The notes: generated by a model from the letters alone, not told the origin. 64,000 bases of DNA from Terrabacter sp. MAHUQ-38 (GCF_014518425.1 NZ_JACVCU010000008.1:62001-126000), one strand, 5' to 3'. Shown: positions 9,365 to 18,238, counted from the first letter of the stretch. Made by a program: numbers and translations.

Positions 9365-9397
9365 TTTCCGTCAGCAGTCCCGAATGCCTGACGGAAA
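9365..9397 (+). promoter_or_regulatory. 10-bp inverted repeat overlapping the ribosome site
   Basis: TTTCCGTCAG and CTGACGGAAA are perfect complements separated by 13 bases. The right arm contains the purine-rich ribosome-binding stretch GGAAAG, 11 bases before the monooxygenase ATG. It could be an operator for a dimeric repressor or activator, or an mRNA hairpin hiding the ribosome site. The sequence alone cannot choose between these. Confidence 0.5.
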
Positions 9398-9408
9398 GAA
9401 GCCGAATC

Positions 9409-10755
9409 ATGAGCAATGAGTCCCCGGATATCTGTGTCATCGGCGCCGGTCCCGCCGGTCTGGCGGCGGCGCGAGCCCTGAAGGAACGGAACCTGCCCTA
9501 CTCGCACCTCGAAGCCCATTCAGGAGTCGGCGGTCTGTGGGACATCGACAATCCAGGCAGCCCGATGTATGAGTCGGCCCACTTCATCTCGAGCAAGACT
9601 CTTTCGGGATTCGGCGGGTGGCCCATGCCAGAGCATTTCGCCGACTATCCGCCGCATCGGCAGATCCTGTCGTATCTGCGGTCGTTCGCCGACGCCTACG
9701 GCCTTACTGAACGGATCGAGTTCGGGGTGCCGGTAGACAGCGTCGAGAAGAACGTGGACGGCACCTGGACCGTCGCCCGGGCGGATGGCCGCCGCAGCGT
9801 CCACGCCCAGGTCGTGGTGTGCACCGGGTCCCAGTGGCATCCGAACATCCCTGATCTGCCGGGGGAGTTCACCGGCGAGGTCCGGCACACCGTCAGCTAC
9901 CGTGACGCGAGCGAGCTACGTGGCAAGCGGGTGCTGGTCGTCGGGGCGGGAAACTCCGGTTGCGACATCGCCTGCGACGCCGCCCGATCGGCCGATCACG
10001 CCGCGATCAGCATGCGCCGGGGCTACTGGTTCATCCCCAAGCACCTCTTCGGCCGGCCGGTGGACACCATCGCCCACAGCGGGCCGCAGCTGCCGATGTG
10101 GCTGGCGCAACGGCTCTTCAGCTCCCTCCTGCGGATCCTCAACGGAGATCCCACCCGGCTGGGCCTGCAGAAGCCCGACCACAAGCTGTTCGAGACCCAT
10201 CCCACCATCAACTCGCAGCTCATCTACCACCTCCAGCACGGCGACATCACCGCGAAGCCCGGAATATCGCGGACGGCCGCACGGACGGTCTATTTCACGG
10301 ATGGTTCCAGCGACGAGTTCGACCTGATTCTGTTCGCCACCGGATACCAGCACAAGGTGCCGGTCGCTCAGCGGTACTTCGGCAGCGAACAGCATCCAGA
10401 CCTTTATCTGTCGGCATTCTCCCGGCAGCACGAGGGCCTTTTCGGCATCGGTTTCGTGGAGACCAACTCCGGCGCCTACCAGCTGTTCGACATGCAGGCA
10501 CAGATGATCGCGGGGTTCATCCACGACCGACAGCGTGGACTGCCGAATGCGGAGGCGTTCTCGCGCATGATCCGCGCTGACCGGCCTGACCTCTCGGGCG
10601 GAGTGAACTTCGTCGACTCCCCCCGGCACACGGGCTACGTGGACTCCGGTGCGTTCGTGAAGTACCTCGGCAAGGTCGCCGGCCGGATGGGGTGGCGTAC
10701 CGAAGGCAACCCGCCACGTGTGACGCCCGCACGCCGCATGGAGACGGTGGCGTGA
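9409..10755 (+). CDS. Flavin-containing monooxygenase (FMO/BVMO-like)
   Basis: FAD- and NADPH-dependent oxygenase of 448 residues. FAD-binding GAGPAG lies at residues 12-17 and LWDIDNPGSPMY is typical of FMOs. The FMO fingerprint FTGEVRHTVSYRD begins at residue 154, and the second Rossmann motif VLVVGAGNSG near 174 binds NADPH. The LFATGYQ segment near the C-terminus is also family-typical. It is the first gene of a tight operon with an SDR and an aldehyde dehydrogenase (stop overlaps the next start). That suggests oxidation of an alcohol/ketone/aldehyde series, as in mycobacterial MymA-type loci. Substrate is unknown. Confidence 0.88.
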   Translation: MSNESPDICVIGAGPAGLAAARALKERNLPYSHLEAHSGVGGLWDIDNPGSPMYESAHFISSKTLSGFGGWPMPEHFADYPPHRQILSYLRSFADAYGLTERIEFGVPVDSVEKNVDGTWTVARADGRRSVHAQVVVCTGSQWHPNIPDLPGEFTGEVRHTVSYRDASELRGKRVLVVGAGNSGCDIACDAARSADHAAISMRRGYWFIPKHLFGRPVDTIAHSGPQLPMWLAQRLFSSLLRILNGDPTRLGLQKPDHKLFETHPTINSQLIYHLQHGDITAKPGISRTAARTVYFTDGSSDEFDLILFATGYQHKVPVAQRYFGSEQHPDLYLSAFSRQHEGLFGIGFVETNSGAYQLFDMQAQMIAGFIHDRQRGLPNAEAFSRMIRADRPDLSGGVNFVDSPRHTGYVDSGAFVKYLGKVAGRMGWRTEGNPPRVTPARRMETVA

Positions 10756-11630
10756 GCAGGTACGCGTTCACCGACAAGGTCATGCTCGTGACCGGCGGTG
10801 CCGGCGGCATAGGCAGCGCCATGTGCCGCCGCTTCGCCTCCGCAGGCGCGCGGTGCGTCGTGGTCGATCTCGACGAGGTCCGCGCCAAGAGCGTGGCCGA
10901 CTCGCTGCCGGGTTCTGGACACACGGGGATCGGCTGTGACCTGCTGGACCGGTCCCAGATCGGGGACGTCTTCGACCGAGTCGCCGCGGACTTCGGACGG
11001 CTGGATGTCCTGGTCAACAACGTGGGCATGACCAGCGCGGAACGCTTCGACGTACGCAGCGTGGAGAGCATCGAACGGGAGATCAACCTCAACCTGCTGT
11101 CCCCGCTCGTCACCACCCGCCTGGCGATCCCCCTGCTGCGGGCCTCCACCGATGCCCGCGTGATCACCACGGTGTCCCTCGGCGGGATCTTTCCGCTGGG
11201 CGAGACCCCGATCTACACCGCCTCGAAGTTCGGCCTGCGGGGCGCGATGCTGGCCATCGGTCTGGACCTCAAGGACAAGGGCATCACGGCCGGTTCAGTG
11301 CTTCCCTCGGCCACCGACACCCGCATGCTGCGCCAGGAGGCCGTGGAGGGCGGCAACTCCATGCAGTTCCAGGACCTGCCGCAGCAGCCTGCCGACGTCG
11401 TGGCCGCAGTGGTGAGCCTGCTGGACAGGCCTCGCCTGGAGGCGTACCCGCGCCCGAGCGAGTCCCGACTGGTCCGCTTCGCGATGCTCGCTCCCAACCT
11501 GCTGCCGAAGGTCTTTCCACTGTTCCGCAAGCGCGGCGAGCGTGGCATGGCCCGCTATCTGGAGGAGCTACAACGTCGGGGGCTGGTCCGCCGGGTCGAC
11601 GGCCGCTTGGAGCTGGTGGGGGAGGCATGA
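10752..11630 (+). CDS. Short-chain dehydrogenase/reductase
   Basis: NAD(P)-dependent alcohol or ketone oxidoreductase of 292 residues. The nucleotide motif TGGAGGIG lies near residue 15, the NNVG motif near 93, and the catalytic pair is Tyr155/Lys159 (YTASK). The C-terminal extension of about 40 residues (LFRKRGERGMARYLEELQRRG) is seen in SDRs linked to hydrophobic substrates. I chose the GTG at 10752, which overlaps the monooxygenase stop; the in-frame extension upstream lies inside the monooxygenase gene. The stop overlaps the aldehyde dehydrogenase ATG. Confidence 0.85.
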   Translation: MSRYAFTDKVMLVTGGAGGIGSAMCRRFASAGARCVVVDLDEVRAKSVADSLPGSGHTGIGCDLLDRSQIGDVFDRVAADFGRLDVLVNNVGMTSAERFDVRSVESIEREINLNLLSPLVTTRLAIPLLRASTDARVITTVSLGGIFPLGETPIYTASKFGLRGAMLAIGLDLKDKGITAGSVLPSATDTRMLRQEAVEGGNSMQFQDLPQQPADVVAAVVSLLDRPRLEAYPRPSESRLVRFAMLAPNLLPKVFPLFRKRGERGMARYLEELQRRGLVRRVDGRLELVGEA

Positions 11631-13048
11631 CCACGCAGGTGGCGCCATCCCTGATGAGCGTGGTCAACCCGACCACCGGTCAGCTGCTGGCCACGGTGCC
11701 TGCCGCGTCCGCCGAGGATGTCGACTCGGCGGCCCAGCGGGCGCGGCAGGTCTTCGACTCGGGCGCCTGGTCCCGGCGCCCCGTACGGCAGCGGAGCGCC
11801 GTGCTGCTGCGGCTGGCCGAGCTGATGGAACGCGACGCCGAGCTGCTGGCCCGTCTGGACAGCGAGGACGCGGGCAAGCCGATCACCGAATGCCGCACGG
11901 GTGATGTTCCGGGCGCGATCGAGTCGATCCGGTGGTTCGCCGAGGCGGCCGACAAGGTGTTCGGCCGCCTGGCCCCGACGGGCGCGGACAGCCTGGGCCT
12001 GATCAGCCGGGAGCCCGTCGGCGTGGTGGCGGCGATCCTTCCGTGGAACTACCCGCTGGCCATGGCCGCCTGGAAGGTCGGCCCCGCGCTCGCCGCGGGC
12101 AACAGCCTTCTCCTCAAGCCCGCCGAGGCGACCCCACGGTCCGCGCTGCACCTGGCGGAGCTCGCTGCCGAGGCCGGGCTGCCCGATGGAGTCCTCACCG
12201 TCGTGCCCGGGTACGGACCGGCCGCCGGAACAGCACTGGCCCGCAGCGCCATCGTCGGTGCGCTGTCCTTCACCGGCTCCACCGCCACCGGACGGCGCGT
12301 CCTCACGGACGTTGCGCAGAGCAACTTCAAACGCGTCTCGCTGGAGATGGGCGGCAAGAACCCTCAGGTGCTCATGGCGGACGCGCTCGCGTACGGCCAG
12401 GAGCTGATCGACAACATGATCGAGGCCTCCTTCCTGACGATGGGCCAGAACTGCACTGCAGGCTCCCGCATCCTGGTCCACCACCACATCGCGGATGAGG
12501 TCGTGGCCCGCTTCACTCAGGCCGCGCAGCAGCTCGTGATCGGCGATCCAGCAGACCCGCACACCCAGGTGGGCCCGCTCATCAGCCGGGTTGCGTTCGA
12601 TCGCGTGACCGCCGCCGTGCAGGCGGCCCGGGACAACGGGGGCCACACCTCTGCGGCATCGATGCCGGCCGGGCTGCCCGCGTACGGCGCCTACTACCCA
12701 CCTACGGTCGTCACTCGTCCGCCCGAGGGCAGCGACGTCTTGGCCAAGGAGCTCTTCGGCCCTGTCGTGACCGTCCAGACCTTCACGTCCGAGGACGAAG
12801 CGACCGCGCTGGCCAATGCGACGCCTTATGGGCTCGCCGCGTCCGTGTGGACCCGTGACCTCGATGCTGCCTTCCGACTGGCCCGCGGCATCCAGGCCGG
12901 CGTGGTATCCGTCAACTGCTACAGCGAGGGCGACCTGACCACGCCGTTCGGGGGCTGGAACGAGTCCGGCTTCGGCAGCCCGGAGAAGTCCACCACGGCC
13001 TTCGAGCAGTGGACCCGCGAGAAGACCGTGTGGGTCAGGACCCGTTGA
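11627..13048 (+). CDS. Aldehyde dehydrogenase (betaine-aldehyde type)
   Basis: A 473-residue NAD-dependent aldehyde dehydrogenase. It has PWNYPLAMAAWKVGPALAAG, FTGSTATGRRVL, catalytic Glu in LEMGGKNPQV and catalytic Cys276 in GQNCTAGSR. The C-terminal NCYSEGDLTTPFGGWNESGFG resembles gamma-aminobutyraldehyde and betaine-aldehyde dehydrogenases. It is the third gene of the monooxygenase operon and probably oxidises the aldehyde made by the two preceding enzymes. Its last 14 bases overlap the end of the convergent AraC gene. Confidence 0.88.
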   Translation: MTTQVAPSLMSVVNPTTGQLLATVPAASAEDVDSAAQRARQVFDSGAWSRRPVRQRSAVLLRLAELMERDAELLARLDSEDAGKPITECRTGDVPGAIESIRWFAEAADKVFGRLAPTGADSLGLISREPVGVVAAILPWNYPLAMAAWKVGPALAAGNSLLLKPAEATPRSALHLAELAAEAGLPDGVLTVVPGYGPAAGTALARSAIVGALSFTGSTATGRRVLTDVAQSNFKRVSLEMGGKNPQVLMADALAYGQELIDNMIEASFLTMGQNCTAGSRILVHHHIADEVVARFTQAAQQLVIGDPADPHTQVGPLISRVAFDRVTAAVQAARDNGGHTSAASMPAGLPAYGAYYPPTVVTRPPEGSDVLAKELFGPVVTVQTFTSEDEATALANATPYGLAASVWTRDLDAAFRLARGIQAGVVSVNCYSEGDLTTPFGGWNESGFGSPEKSTTAFEQWTREKTVWVRTR

Positions 13049-14102
13049 CCATCCGATCCCGCAGCCGCAGTGGGGACGTGCCGTGCCAGCGCCGAACAGC
13101 ACGGCGCAGCGCCCGCTCGTCGGAGAAGCCGGCCCGGTGCGCGATGTCCCGGAAGGTCAGCTCCTGGCGCAGCAGCAGCTGCTCGACCCGCTCGCGGCGT
13201 ACGCCGTCGACCACCGCCTCGTAGGTGGTGCCGCAGTCGGCGAGCCGGCGGCGCAGTGTTCGCTCGCTGCTGGCGTGCTGCCGGGCCTGTTCGGCGAAGG
13301 AGAGGACCGCCGGCAGGCTCTGTGCGACGGAGACCTCCAGTACTTCCAGCAGCTCCTGCTGGTGACGGCGGGAGGACATGTGCTGGTCGAGCATCTCGAT
13401 CGCTGAGGCGTAGGTGACCGGGTCCCGTCCCGGCATCGCGGTGCGGGCGGAGGCGTGGTCGATGACGAGGCGGCTCACGGTGGCGCCGGAACGGACCGGG
13501 CAGCCGAAGAAGTCCTCGTAGGCGGCTGTCTGTCGTGGCGCGCGGAAGGCGAACTCCACCAGCCTGGGACGGAATCCGGAGCCGAGGGTCAGCCGGGCCA
13601 GGGTGACCACCGAGCTCAGGCCCTCCTCGACGAGGAAGACGGCGACACCGGGATCCACGCCTGGGTCGGGCAGGTCCACCCGTAGCTCGAAGTCGTCGCC
13701 TGCCGGACCGGCGGACCACACCACCATCGCCCCGGACAGGTTCTGGTAGGTGACCCCCGTCGTGACCGCGGCCTGGAGGGTGTCGTCGGCCATGAGGGCC
13801 AACCCGAGCAGCCCCCAGGCGGTGAGGTGCTGCGCCGCCCCGACCTTCATGCCCAGATGCGGGTCGCCGGTCAGCTCGATGGCGCGCCGGATGACGGTAC
13901 TGCCCTGTCGGTAGGACACGCGCAGAGCTGCCGACCTCATGACCGTCTCGTCCAGACCGACCTGCTTCAGCACCGGCCTGAGGTCGATGCCGTGCACGTC
14001 GGCGACCGAGGCGAGGTAGCGAAGGATGTTCGGCTGGATGGTCGCCGACGTACTGCGGCTCGTGCTGGGCGCGGGGCCAGGTCGTCGAACGGGGAGGGCC
14101 AT
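13035..14102 (-). CDS. AraC-family regulator with arabinose-binding-like domain
   Basis: A 355-residue regulator. Its N-terminal ligand domain is of the type seen in OruR/VirS-like AraC proteins (ILRYLASVADVHGIDLRPVLKQVG, then MKVGAAQHLTAWGLLGLALM). The C-terminal double HTH begins near residue 255 and ends FRDIAHRAGFSDERALRRAVRRW. ATG 14102 is preceded by AAAGGGG at eight bases, a strong reason to prefer it over the longer frame. It is convergent with the FMO-SDR-ALDH operon (14-bp 3' overlap) and divergent from an MFS transporter. By analogy with VirS/mymA, it probably controls the monooxygenase operon. Confidence 0.85.
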   Translation of the reverse strand: MALPVRRPGPAPSTSRSTSATIQPNILRYLASVADVHGIDLRPVLKQVGLDETVMRSAALRVSYRQGSTVIRRAIELTGDPHLGMKVGAAQHLTAWGLLGLALMADDTLQAAVTTGVTYQNLSGAMVVWSAGPAGDDFELRVDLPDPGVDPGVAVFLVEEGLSSVVTLARLTLGSGFRPRLVEFAFRAPRQTAAYEDFFGCPVRSGATVSRLVIDHASARTAMPGRDPVTYASAIEMLDQHMSSRRHQQELLEVLEVSVAQSLPAVLSFAEQARQHASSERTLRRRLADCGTTYEAVVDGVRRERVEQLLLRQELTFRDIAHRAGFSDERALRRAVRRWHGTSPLRLRDRMVNGS

Positions 14103-14284
14103 GGTGCGTACCCCTTTCTGGCGGCCCACTCTAGGCCTCGCGGACACGCTCGGCCTATCAGCTGGCCGCGAGAGTCCTGTCCCCGGCCGCCAGAGCCCTG
14201 CATCGGCTGCAGTCCCGCTTCCTACAGTTGCGTCAGCCCGCACGCCCGCGGGCGCCTTATCCGCGACGAGAAGACCGGGTGGCC

Positions 14285-15562
14285 ATGCATCTCGACCGAC
14301 CTGGCCAGGCGCCGTCCGGCCTCACCCCATCCCTGTACGCCGCGCGGCGTGCAGTGACCCTCGCGTTTGCGGCGCAGGGAGCGGCTGTGGGATCCCTGTC
14401 CACGACTGTCCCCGCAGTGACGCAACGCCTGGGGTTCACCCCGTCGGTGACGACGGCCGTACTGGTCGGCATCGCGCTGCTGGCGGGCGTCGGCAGCTTC
14501 GCCGGACTGTCCGCCATCCGCCGCGTGGGCTCGGTCGCCACCATGCGAGGGGCCGTCCTGGCGGTGGCGGCGGGACTGCTGCTCGTCGGTTGGGCCCCTG
14601 GGCAGGTGATCGCGCTCGGGGGCTACGCACTGTTCGCCCTCGCGGTCGGAGCCGTGGACGTCAGCGCCAGCACTCGCGCAGCCGCAGTGGAGCGCGGCTA
14701 CGGCCGCAGCATCTTCGCCTCCTTCTACGCGGCCTGGAGCGCCGCCGGCGCCGCGGCCGCGCTGCTGACCGCCCTGACCGCCCGGCTGGGCTGGAGCATC
14801 ACCGGGACCCTGACCCTCGAGGCGGTCCTGGTGGTAGGCCTCGCCGCCGCTATCCGCAGCCACCCGATTCAACGGGCGCAGGATCACCCGTCAGTCGCAG
14901 CTGAGCCTGTCGCACGTGATGTCTGGACGCGGCTCGTTCCCTTCGGCCTGGTGCTCCTGGTCGTCTACGTCGTCGACTCCACCATCTCGTCGTGGTCCGC
15001 GGTCTATCTCAACCGGACGTTGTCAGCATCCCTCGCAGCGGCGCCGCTGGCCTACGCGGCCTACCAGATCGGTACCGTGGTCGGCCGCGCCTGCGCAGAC
15101 CGCGCCGTACGCCGCGCCGGACCGGTCGTAGTCGTCCGAGCGGCGTTGCTGCTGACCGCCATCTCCATGGTGAGCCTGGCCGCCGCCCCGAGCTGGGCAC
15201 TGGCGGTGCTCGCCGCCGGCTGCTCCGGGCTCGGCACCTCCGCCCTGGCGCCGCTGTGCCAGGCGTCCGCCGCACGCCTGCGTCCGTCCGTCGCCGAGTC
15301 GATCCTCGCCCGCCTGAACCTCTTCAACTATGCCGGGGTGCTCGTCGGTGGCGCCGTCAGCGGGGTGCTGGGCTCCTCCGGCCTCTTCCGCCTCGCATAC
15401 GCGGCACCGGCGATCCTGGCCCTCGCGCTCCTCACCACGGCCCGGCACTTCAGCCGTCCAGTCGACGGTGCCCACCACTCGCTGCCGGGTGACAACGTTG
15501 CTCAGCGCACGGCCCGAACGAACACGCCACGTAGCGCTCGCGAGCAGGAGACGAACGCGTAG
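14285..15562 (+). CDS. MFS transporter
   Basis: A 425-residue permease with about 12 hydrophobic helices in two halves, split by a charged loop near residue 200 (QRAQDHPSVAAEPVARDVWTR). Small residues are abundant and no soluble domain is attached. ATG 14285 is preferred; GTG 14279 is possible, with a weak GAGAAG upstream. It is divergent from the AraC regulator. Import of the monooxygenase substrate or export of a product is plausible, but specificity is not readable. Confidence 0.82.
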   Translation: MHLDRPGQAPSGLTPSLYAARRAVTLAFAAQGAAVGSLSTTVPAVTQRLGFTPSVTTAVLVGIALLAGVGSFAGLSAIRRVGSVATMRGAVLAVAAGLLLVGWAPGQVIALGGYALFALAVGAVDVSASTRAAAVERGYGRSIFASFYAAWSAAGAAAALLTALTARLGWSITGTLTLEAVLVVGLAAAIRSHPIQRAQDHPSVAAEPVARDVWTRLVPFGLVLLVVYVVDSTISSWSAVYLNRTLSASLAAAPLAYAAYQIGTVVGRACADRAVRRAGPVVVVRAALLLTAISMVSLAAAPSWALAVLAAGCSGLGTSALAPLCQASAARLRPSVAESILARLNLFNYAGVLVGGAVSGVLGSSGLFRLAYAAPAILALALLTTARHFSRPVDGAHHSLPGDNVAQRTARTNTPRSAREQETNA

Positions 15563-15642
15563 GGCGTGCTGGTGCTCAGCGAGAGGCAGTGCCGCCCACC
15601 CCGCCCCCGACGAGATGGACGGCCCGCCGGGAGCGTGGGTTC

Positions 15643-16263
15643 TCAGCAAAGGATGATGTTGTGCTCGGGTCCGAAGGGGAACTTCGTGATGTTCTCCGCG
15701 CCGTCCTCACCGACGACGAGGATGTCGTGTTCGCGGTAGCCGCCGGCGCCGGGCAGGCCGTCGCGGACGGTGATCATCGGCTCCATCGACACGACCATGC
15801 CCGGTTCGAGGACGGTGTCGATGTCCTCGCGCAGCTCGAGGCCCGCCTCGCGGCCGTAGTAGTGGGACAGGACGCCGAAGGAGTGGCCGTAGCCGAAGGT
15901 GCGGTTCGGCAGCAGGCCGTGGCCGACGTAGATCTCGTTGAGCTCCGCAGCGATGTCCTTGCAGACCGCGCCGGGCCTGATGAGCTCGAGACCCCGGCGG
16001 TGCACCTCGACGTTGATCTCCCACAGCGCCAGAGAACGCGCGTCGGGCTCGCCGAGGATCAGGGTGCGCTCCAGCGTCGTGTAGCAGCCGGACGCCATCG
16101 GGAAGCAGTTGAGCGAGAGGATGTCGCCGCGCTGCAGCCTGCGTGTCGTGGGCCAGTTGTGGGCGCCGTCGGTGTTGATGCCCGACTGGAACCACACCCA
16201 GGTGTCCCGGATCTCCGAGTCGGGGAAGGTCCGCGCGATCTCGTGGACCATCGCCTCGGTGCC
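15643..16263 (-). pseudogene. Creatinase (creatine amidinohydrolase), C-terminal half only
   Basis: About 205 residues match the pita-bread catalytic domain of creatinase, an M24-family enzyme hydrolysing creatine to sarcosine and urea. Diagnostic stretches are WFQSGINTDGAHNWPTTRR, GDILSLNCFPMASGCYTTLE, TFGYGHSFGVLSHYYGREAG and PGMVVSMEPMI. The family is about 400 residues, so the N-terminal half is missing. Upstream of the GTEAMVHEIAR segment the similarity stops, at about 16260, where a truncated PucR-type regulator begins on the opposite strand. An in-frame ATG exists at 16251 but without a ribosome site. I infer a deletion that removed both 5' ends and the shared promoter. Confidence 0.8.
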
Positions 16264-16639
16264 GATGAGCGCGGGGAAGTGGTCCGACGCCGTCTACGAC
16301 GCGTCCGACTTCCTGGTCGAGCGGATGGCCGAGCGGTCGCTGCCCCGGGGCGTCGTCGACGACCTCGTCGAGGAGGCGCTGGGCGAGCTGGTCCGACTCG
16401 ACCAGCGGCACGGCGGCGAGCTCGTGCGCACCCTCGACGTGTGGATCTCGACCGGGTGCAACGCGACGGAGGCCGCGCACCTGCTCTTCCTCGAAAGGCA
16501 GTCGCTGCACAAGCGTCTGCGCCGGATCTTCCAGGCCCTCGGCGGCGACCCGCGAGGACGTGGGCAGCTTGCGGCGCTCGCGCTCGCGGTCCGGCTCGTC
16601 CGCGGCGGCGCCCAGCTGCGCGACGACCCTCGATCGTGA
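16264..16639 (+). pseudogene. PucR/CdaR-type regulator, C-terminal fragment
   Basis: From about 16270 the plus frame encodes LVERMAERSLPRGVVDDLVE, LGELVRLDQRHGGELVRTLD and WISTGCNATEAAHLLFLERQ, ending with the conserved LHKRLRRIF helix. This is the PucR-type C-terminal HTH that follows a GGDEF-like region in this family. The N-terminal two thirds are absent. It abuts the creatinase fragment head to head, which fits a former divergent pair (regulator and creatinase) fused by deletion. No ribosome site or plausible start is present. Confidence 0.7.
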
Positions 16640-16654
16640 GGGGGACGCGGAAGC

Positions 16655-17056
16655 TCAGCCCGCCCGGTGCCAGGTGATCCCGAAGTCGTCGGTCAGGGTG
16701 TCGGTCGAGCTGTCATGGACGAAGCCGACGGTGATGCGTGACCGGAAGACGTTTCCTCCTGGCAGGCAGGTGAGGGCCCCGTTCAGGACCACGACGTCAC
16801 CGTCGACGAAGCCGGGCCCGGTGATCGTGGCCGGGTTGCCGTCGCAGGCGCCAGTGGCGGCCTCGTCGACGTAGATCATCGAGTAGACGTGGCCTCCCGA
16901 TCCCATGATGTCGAGGGTCTGGTTGCTGCCATCGGTGTCGATCGACGTCCAGGTGCCCGCCAGGGGCCCGCCGGCCGCCGAGGCGGGCCCTGCCAGCGCG
17001 ACGCCGGCGAGCGTGAGGACGGCGCTGAGCGCGGTCGCGAGTCGTGCGTGTGCCAT
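16655..17056 (-). CDS. Secreted hypothetical protein (133 aa)
   Basis: ATG 17056 follows AAGAAGGGTGG at seven bases. Residues 1-30 form a Sec signal peptide (basic MAHAR, hydrophobic core ALSAVLTLAGVALA, cleavage after PASA). The mature protein has about 100 residues and looks beta-rich: GTWTSIDTDGSNQTLDIMG, two cysteine pairs likely to form disulfides (GACDG, LTCLPGG), and a closing DDFGITWHR. The pattern resembles small lipocalin- or avidin-like exported domains, but I do not recognise the family. The gene sits alone in the decay zone and appears intact. Confidence 0.7.
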   Translation of the reverse strand: MAHARLATALSAVLTLAGVALAGPASAAGGPLAGTWTSIDTDGSNQTLDIMGSGGHVYSMIYVDEAATGACDGNPATITGPGFVDGDVVVLNGALTCLPGGNVFRSRITVGFVHDSSTDTLTDDFGITWHRAG

Positions 17057-17249
17057 GAGGTGTCCACCCTTCTTGCGTATGCTCCTTCCCCCCGTTGAGG
17101 TCAGTGTCCACCTCGCCGTTGGGCCGTGTCCGCGCTTCAACGGAACGCGTGCAAGGGCCGGAAGGTGACGGAATCGGACAGCGCCAGGGTGCCCAACGCG
17201 CTCCGCGCGCCACGTGTTCGCCAAATGAGGCAACTCATCGAGGCAATAG

Positions 17250-17944
17250 GGGAAGGGAATCGACCCGAGAACGGTCGCCTGGTTCCTGGGGCCGACGATG
17301 CTCATCGTCCTCTGGTGAATGGCGTGCGCTGGGGACGGCGCGCGGGCTCGACTGTGCGGCGGCCGCGCTCGCGGTTGTCGTGGCCGGTGTCGTCGAGCGG
17401 TTCTCCCCGGGAGACCTCGTCGTGACCGCGGCGCCCTGGCCCGGCCGGTCGTATGCCGTCGGCACAGCCGGTGCGCTCGTGGTGCTGGTCGTGGTGCTGA
17501 TCGTGGTGCTGATCGTGGTCACGACGGTAGCCCTGCGCGACGTCGACGCGCGGCCCGCCATCGTCGATGACCCCGGGCTCGACCGGGCACTGCGGCTCGG
17601 CGCCAGGGTGCGCGTGCTCCGCTGGTCGTCTGCTGGATCGCTCCTGACGGCTGCGGGGCTCTGCCTCACCATCGCGCCGAAGACGAACGAGCTCACCCAA
17701 CTGCTGCGGACCAAGGCAGCCGGGGGCCATGCGCTGCCGCATCCGCCGTGGGACTGGACGCAGAACGTCGGGTTCGCTTTCACCGCAGTCGGACTGATCG
17801 CCATCGTGGCTGCGCTCGTGGCAGTCCTGTGGGAGCCCCCCAGGTGCCGCGCTCGGCGTCAGCCTCCCTGCGGACGGCCGGCGGGTCGCAGGAACGCCCG
17901 TCGCAGTCGTCGGCGAGGCCCGGTCCGTCGGGAGGTCGCACCTC
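17250..17944 (+). pseudogene. Probable broken membrane-protein gene
   Basis: From 17317 one frame encodes helices such as AAAALAVVVAGVV, a Val/Leu-rich segment around 17478-17520, and a third near 17785 (FTAVGLIAIVAALVAVLW). Just before it a different frame carries a plausible N-terminus (DPRTVAWFLGPTMLIVLW) that ends in TGA at 17316. This suggests a +1 frameshift, and the putative start codon position reads ATC. The main frame then runs on as implausible Arg-rich sequence into the next gene. Small membrane proteins often sit directly upstream of YtrA-type GntR regulators, as here. Function is unknown. Confidence 0.35.
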
Positions 17945-18238
17945 ATGGACGACCCGCGCATTGCCGTCGACATCGCCGCTGCCGAACCTCCATTCGAGCA
18001 GTGTCGGGCCCAGCTCGCGGGACTCCGTGTGACCGGCCGGTTGCTGCCGGGAGACCGCTTGCCCACTGTCCGCGCCCTCACGGCCGACCTGGGCCTCGGG
18101 GTGCACACGGTGGCTCGTGCGTTCGAGGAGCTGGAGGCAGCCGGCCTCGAGGACGCGGCAGCCATCGACCTCGTGCGATCAGCGCTGCGGCTGCGTCCAC
18201 GCCCGTCCCGACCAACCGAGCCACACGAGGTGCCTTGA
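17945..18238 (+). CDS. GntR (YtrA-like) regulator lacking the wing region
   Basis: ATG is preceded by GGGAGG at nine bases. Residues 13-70 form a clear GntR HTH: PPFEQCRAQLAGLRVTGRLL, PGDRLPTVRALTADLGLGVH, TVARAFEELEAAGL. In YtrA-type proteins the next part is the wing with a Gly-rich turn, followed by a helix containing a-x-D-L-V-R-x-A-L. Here EAAGL runs directly into EDAAAIDLVRSAL, so roughly 25 residues appear to be deleted in frame. DNA binding is therefore doubtful. It lies directly after the broken membrane gene, so the pair is probably non-functional. Confidence 0.6.
   Translation: MDDPRIAVDIAAAEPPFEQCRAQLAGLRVTGRLLPGDRLPTVRALTADLGLGVHTVARAFEELEAAGLEDAAAIDLVRSALRLRPRPSRPTEPHEVP

Noticed and set aside
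13047-13058. CATCCGATC resembling the fucose operator near the AraC gene end
   Set aside because: It lies inside coding sequence at a 3' end, not in a promoter, and lacks the flanking match.
14198-14212. CTGCA-TCGGC-TGCAG palindrome in the AraC/MFS promoter
   Set aside because: Arms of only five bases with common sequence; kept as a possibility but not strong enough to list as an operator.
17478-17520. Repeated GTGGTGCTGATC units as a regulatory repeat
   Set aside because: They encode a Val/Leu/Ile membrane helix in the surrounding frame and are better explained as coding simple sequence.
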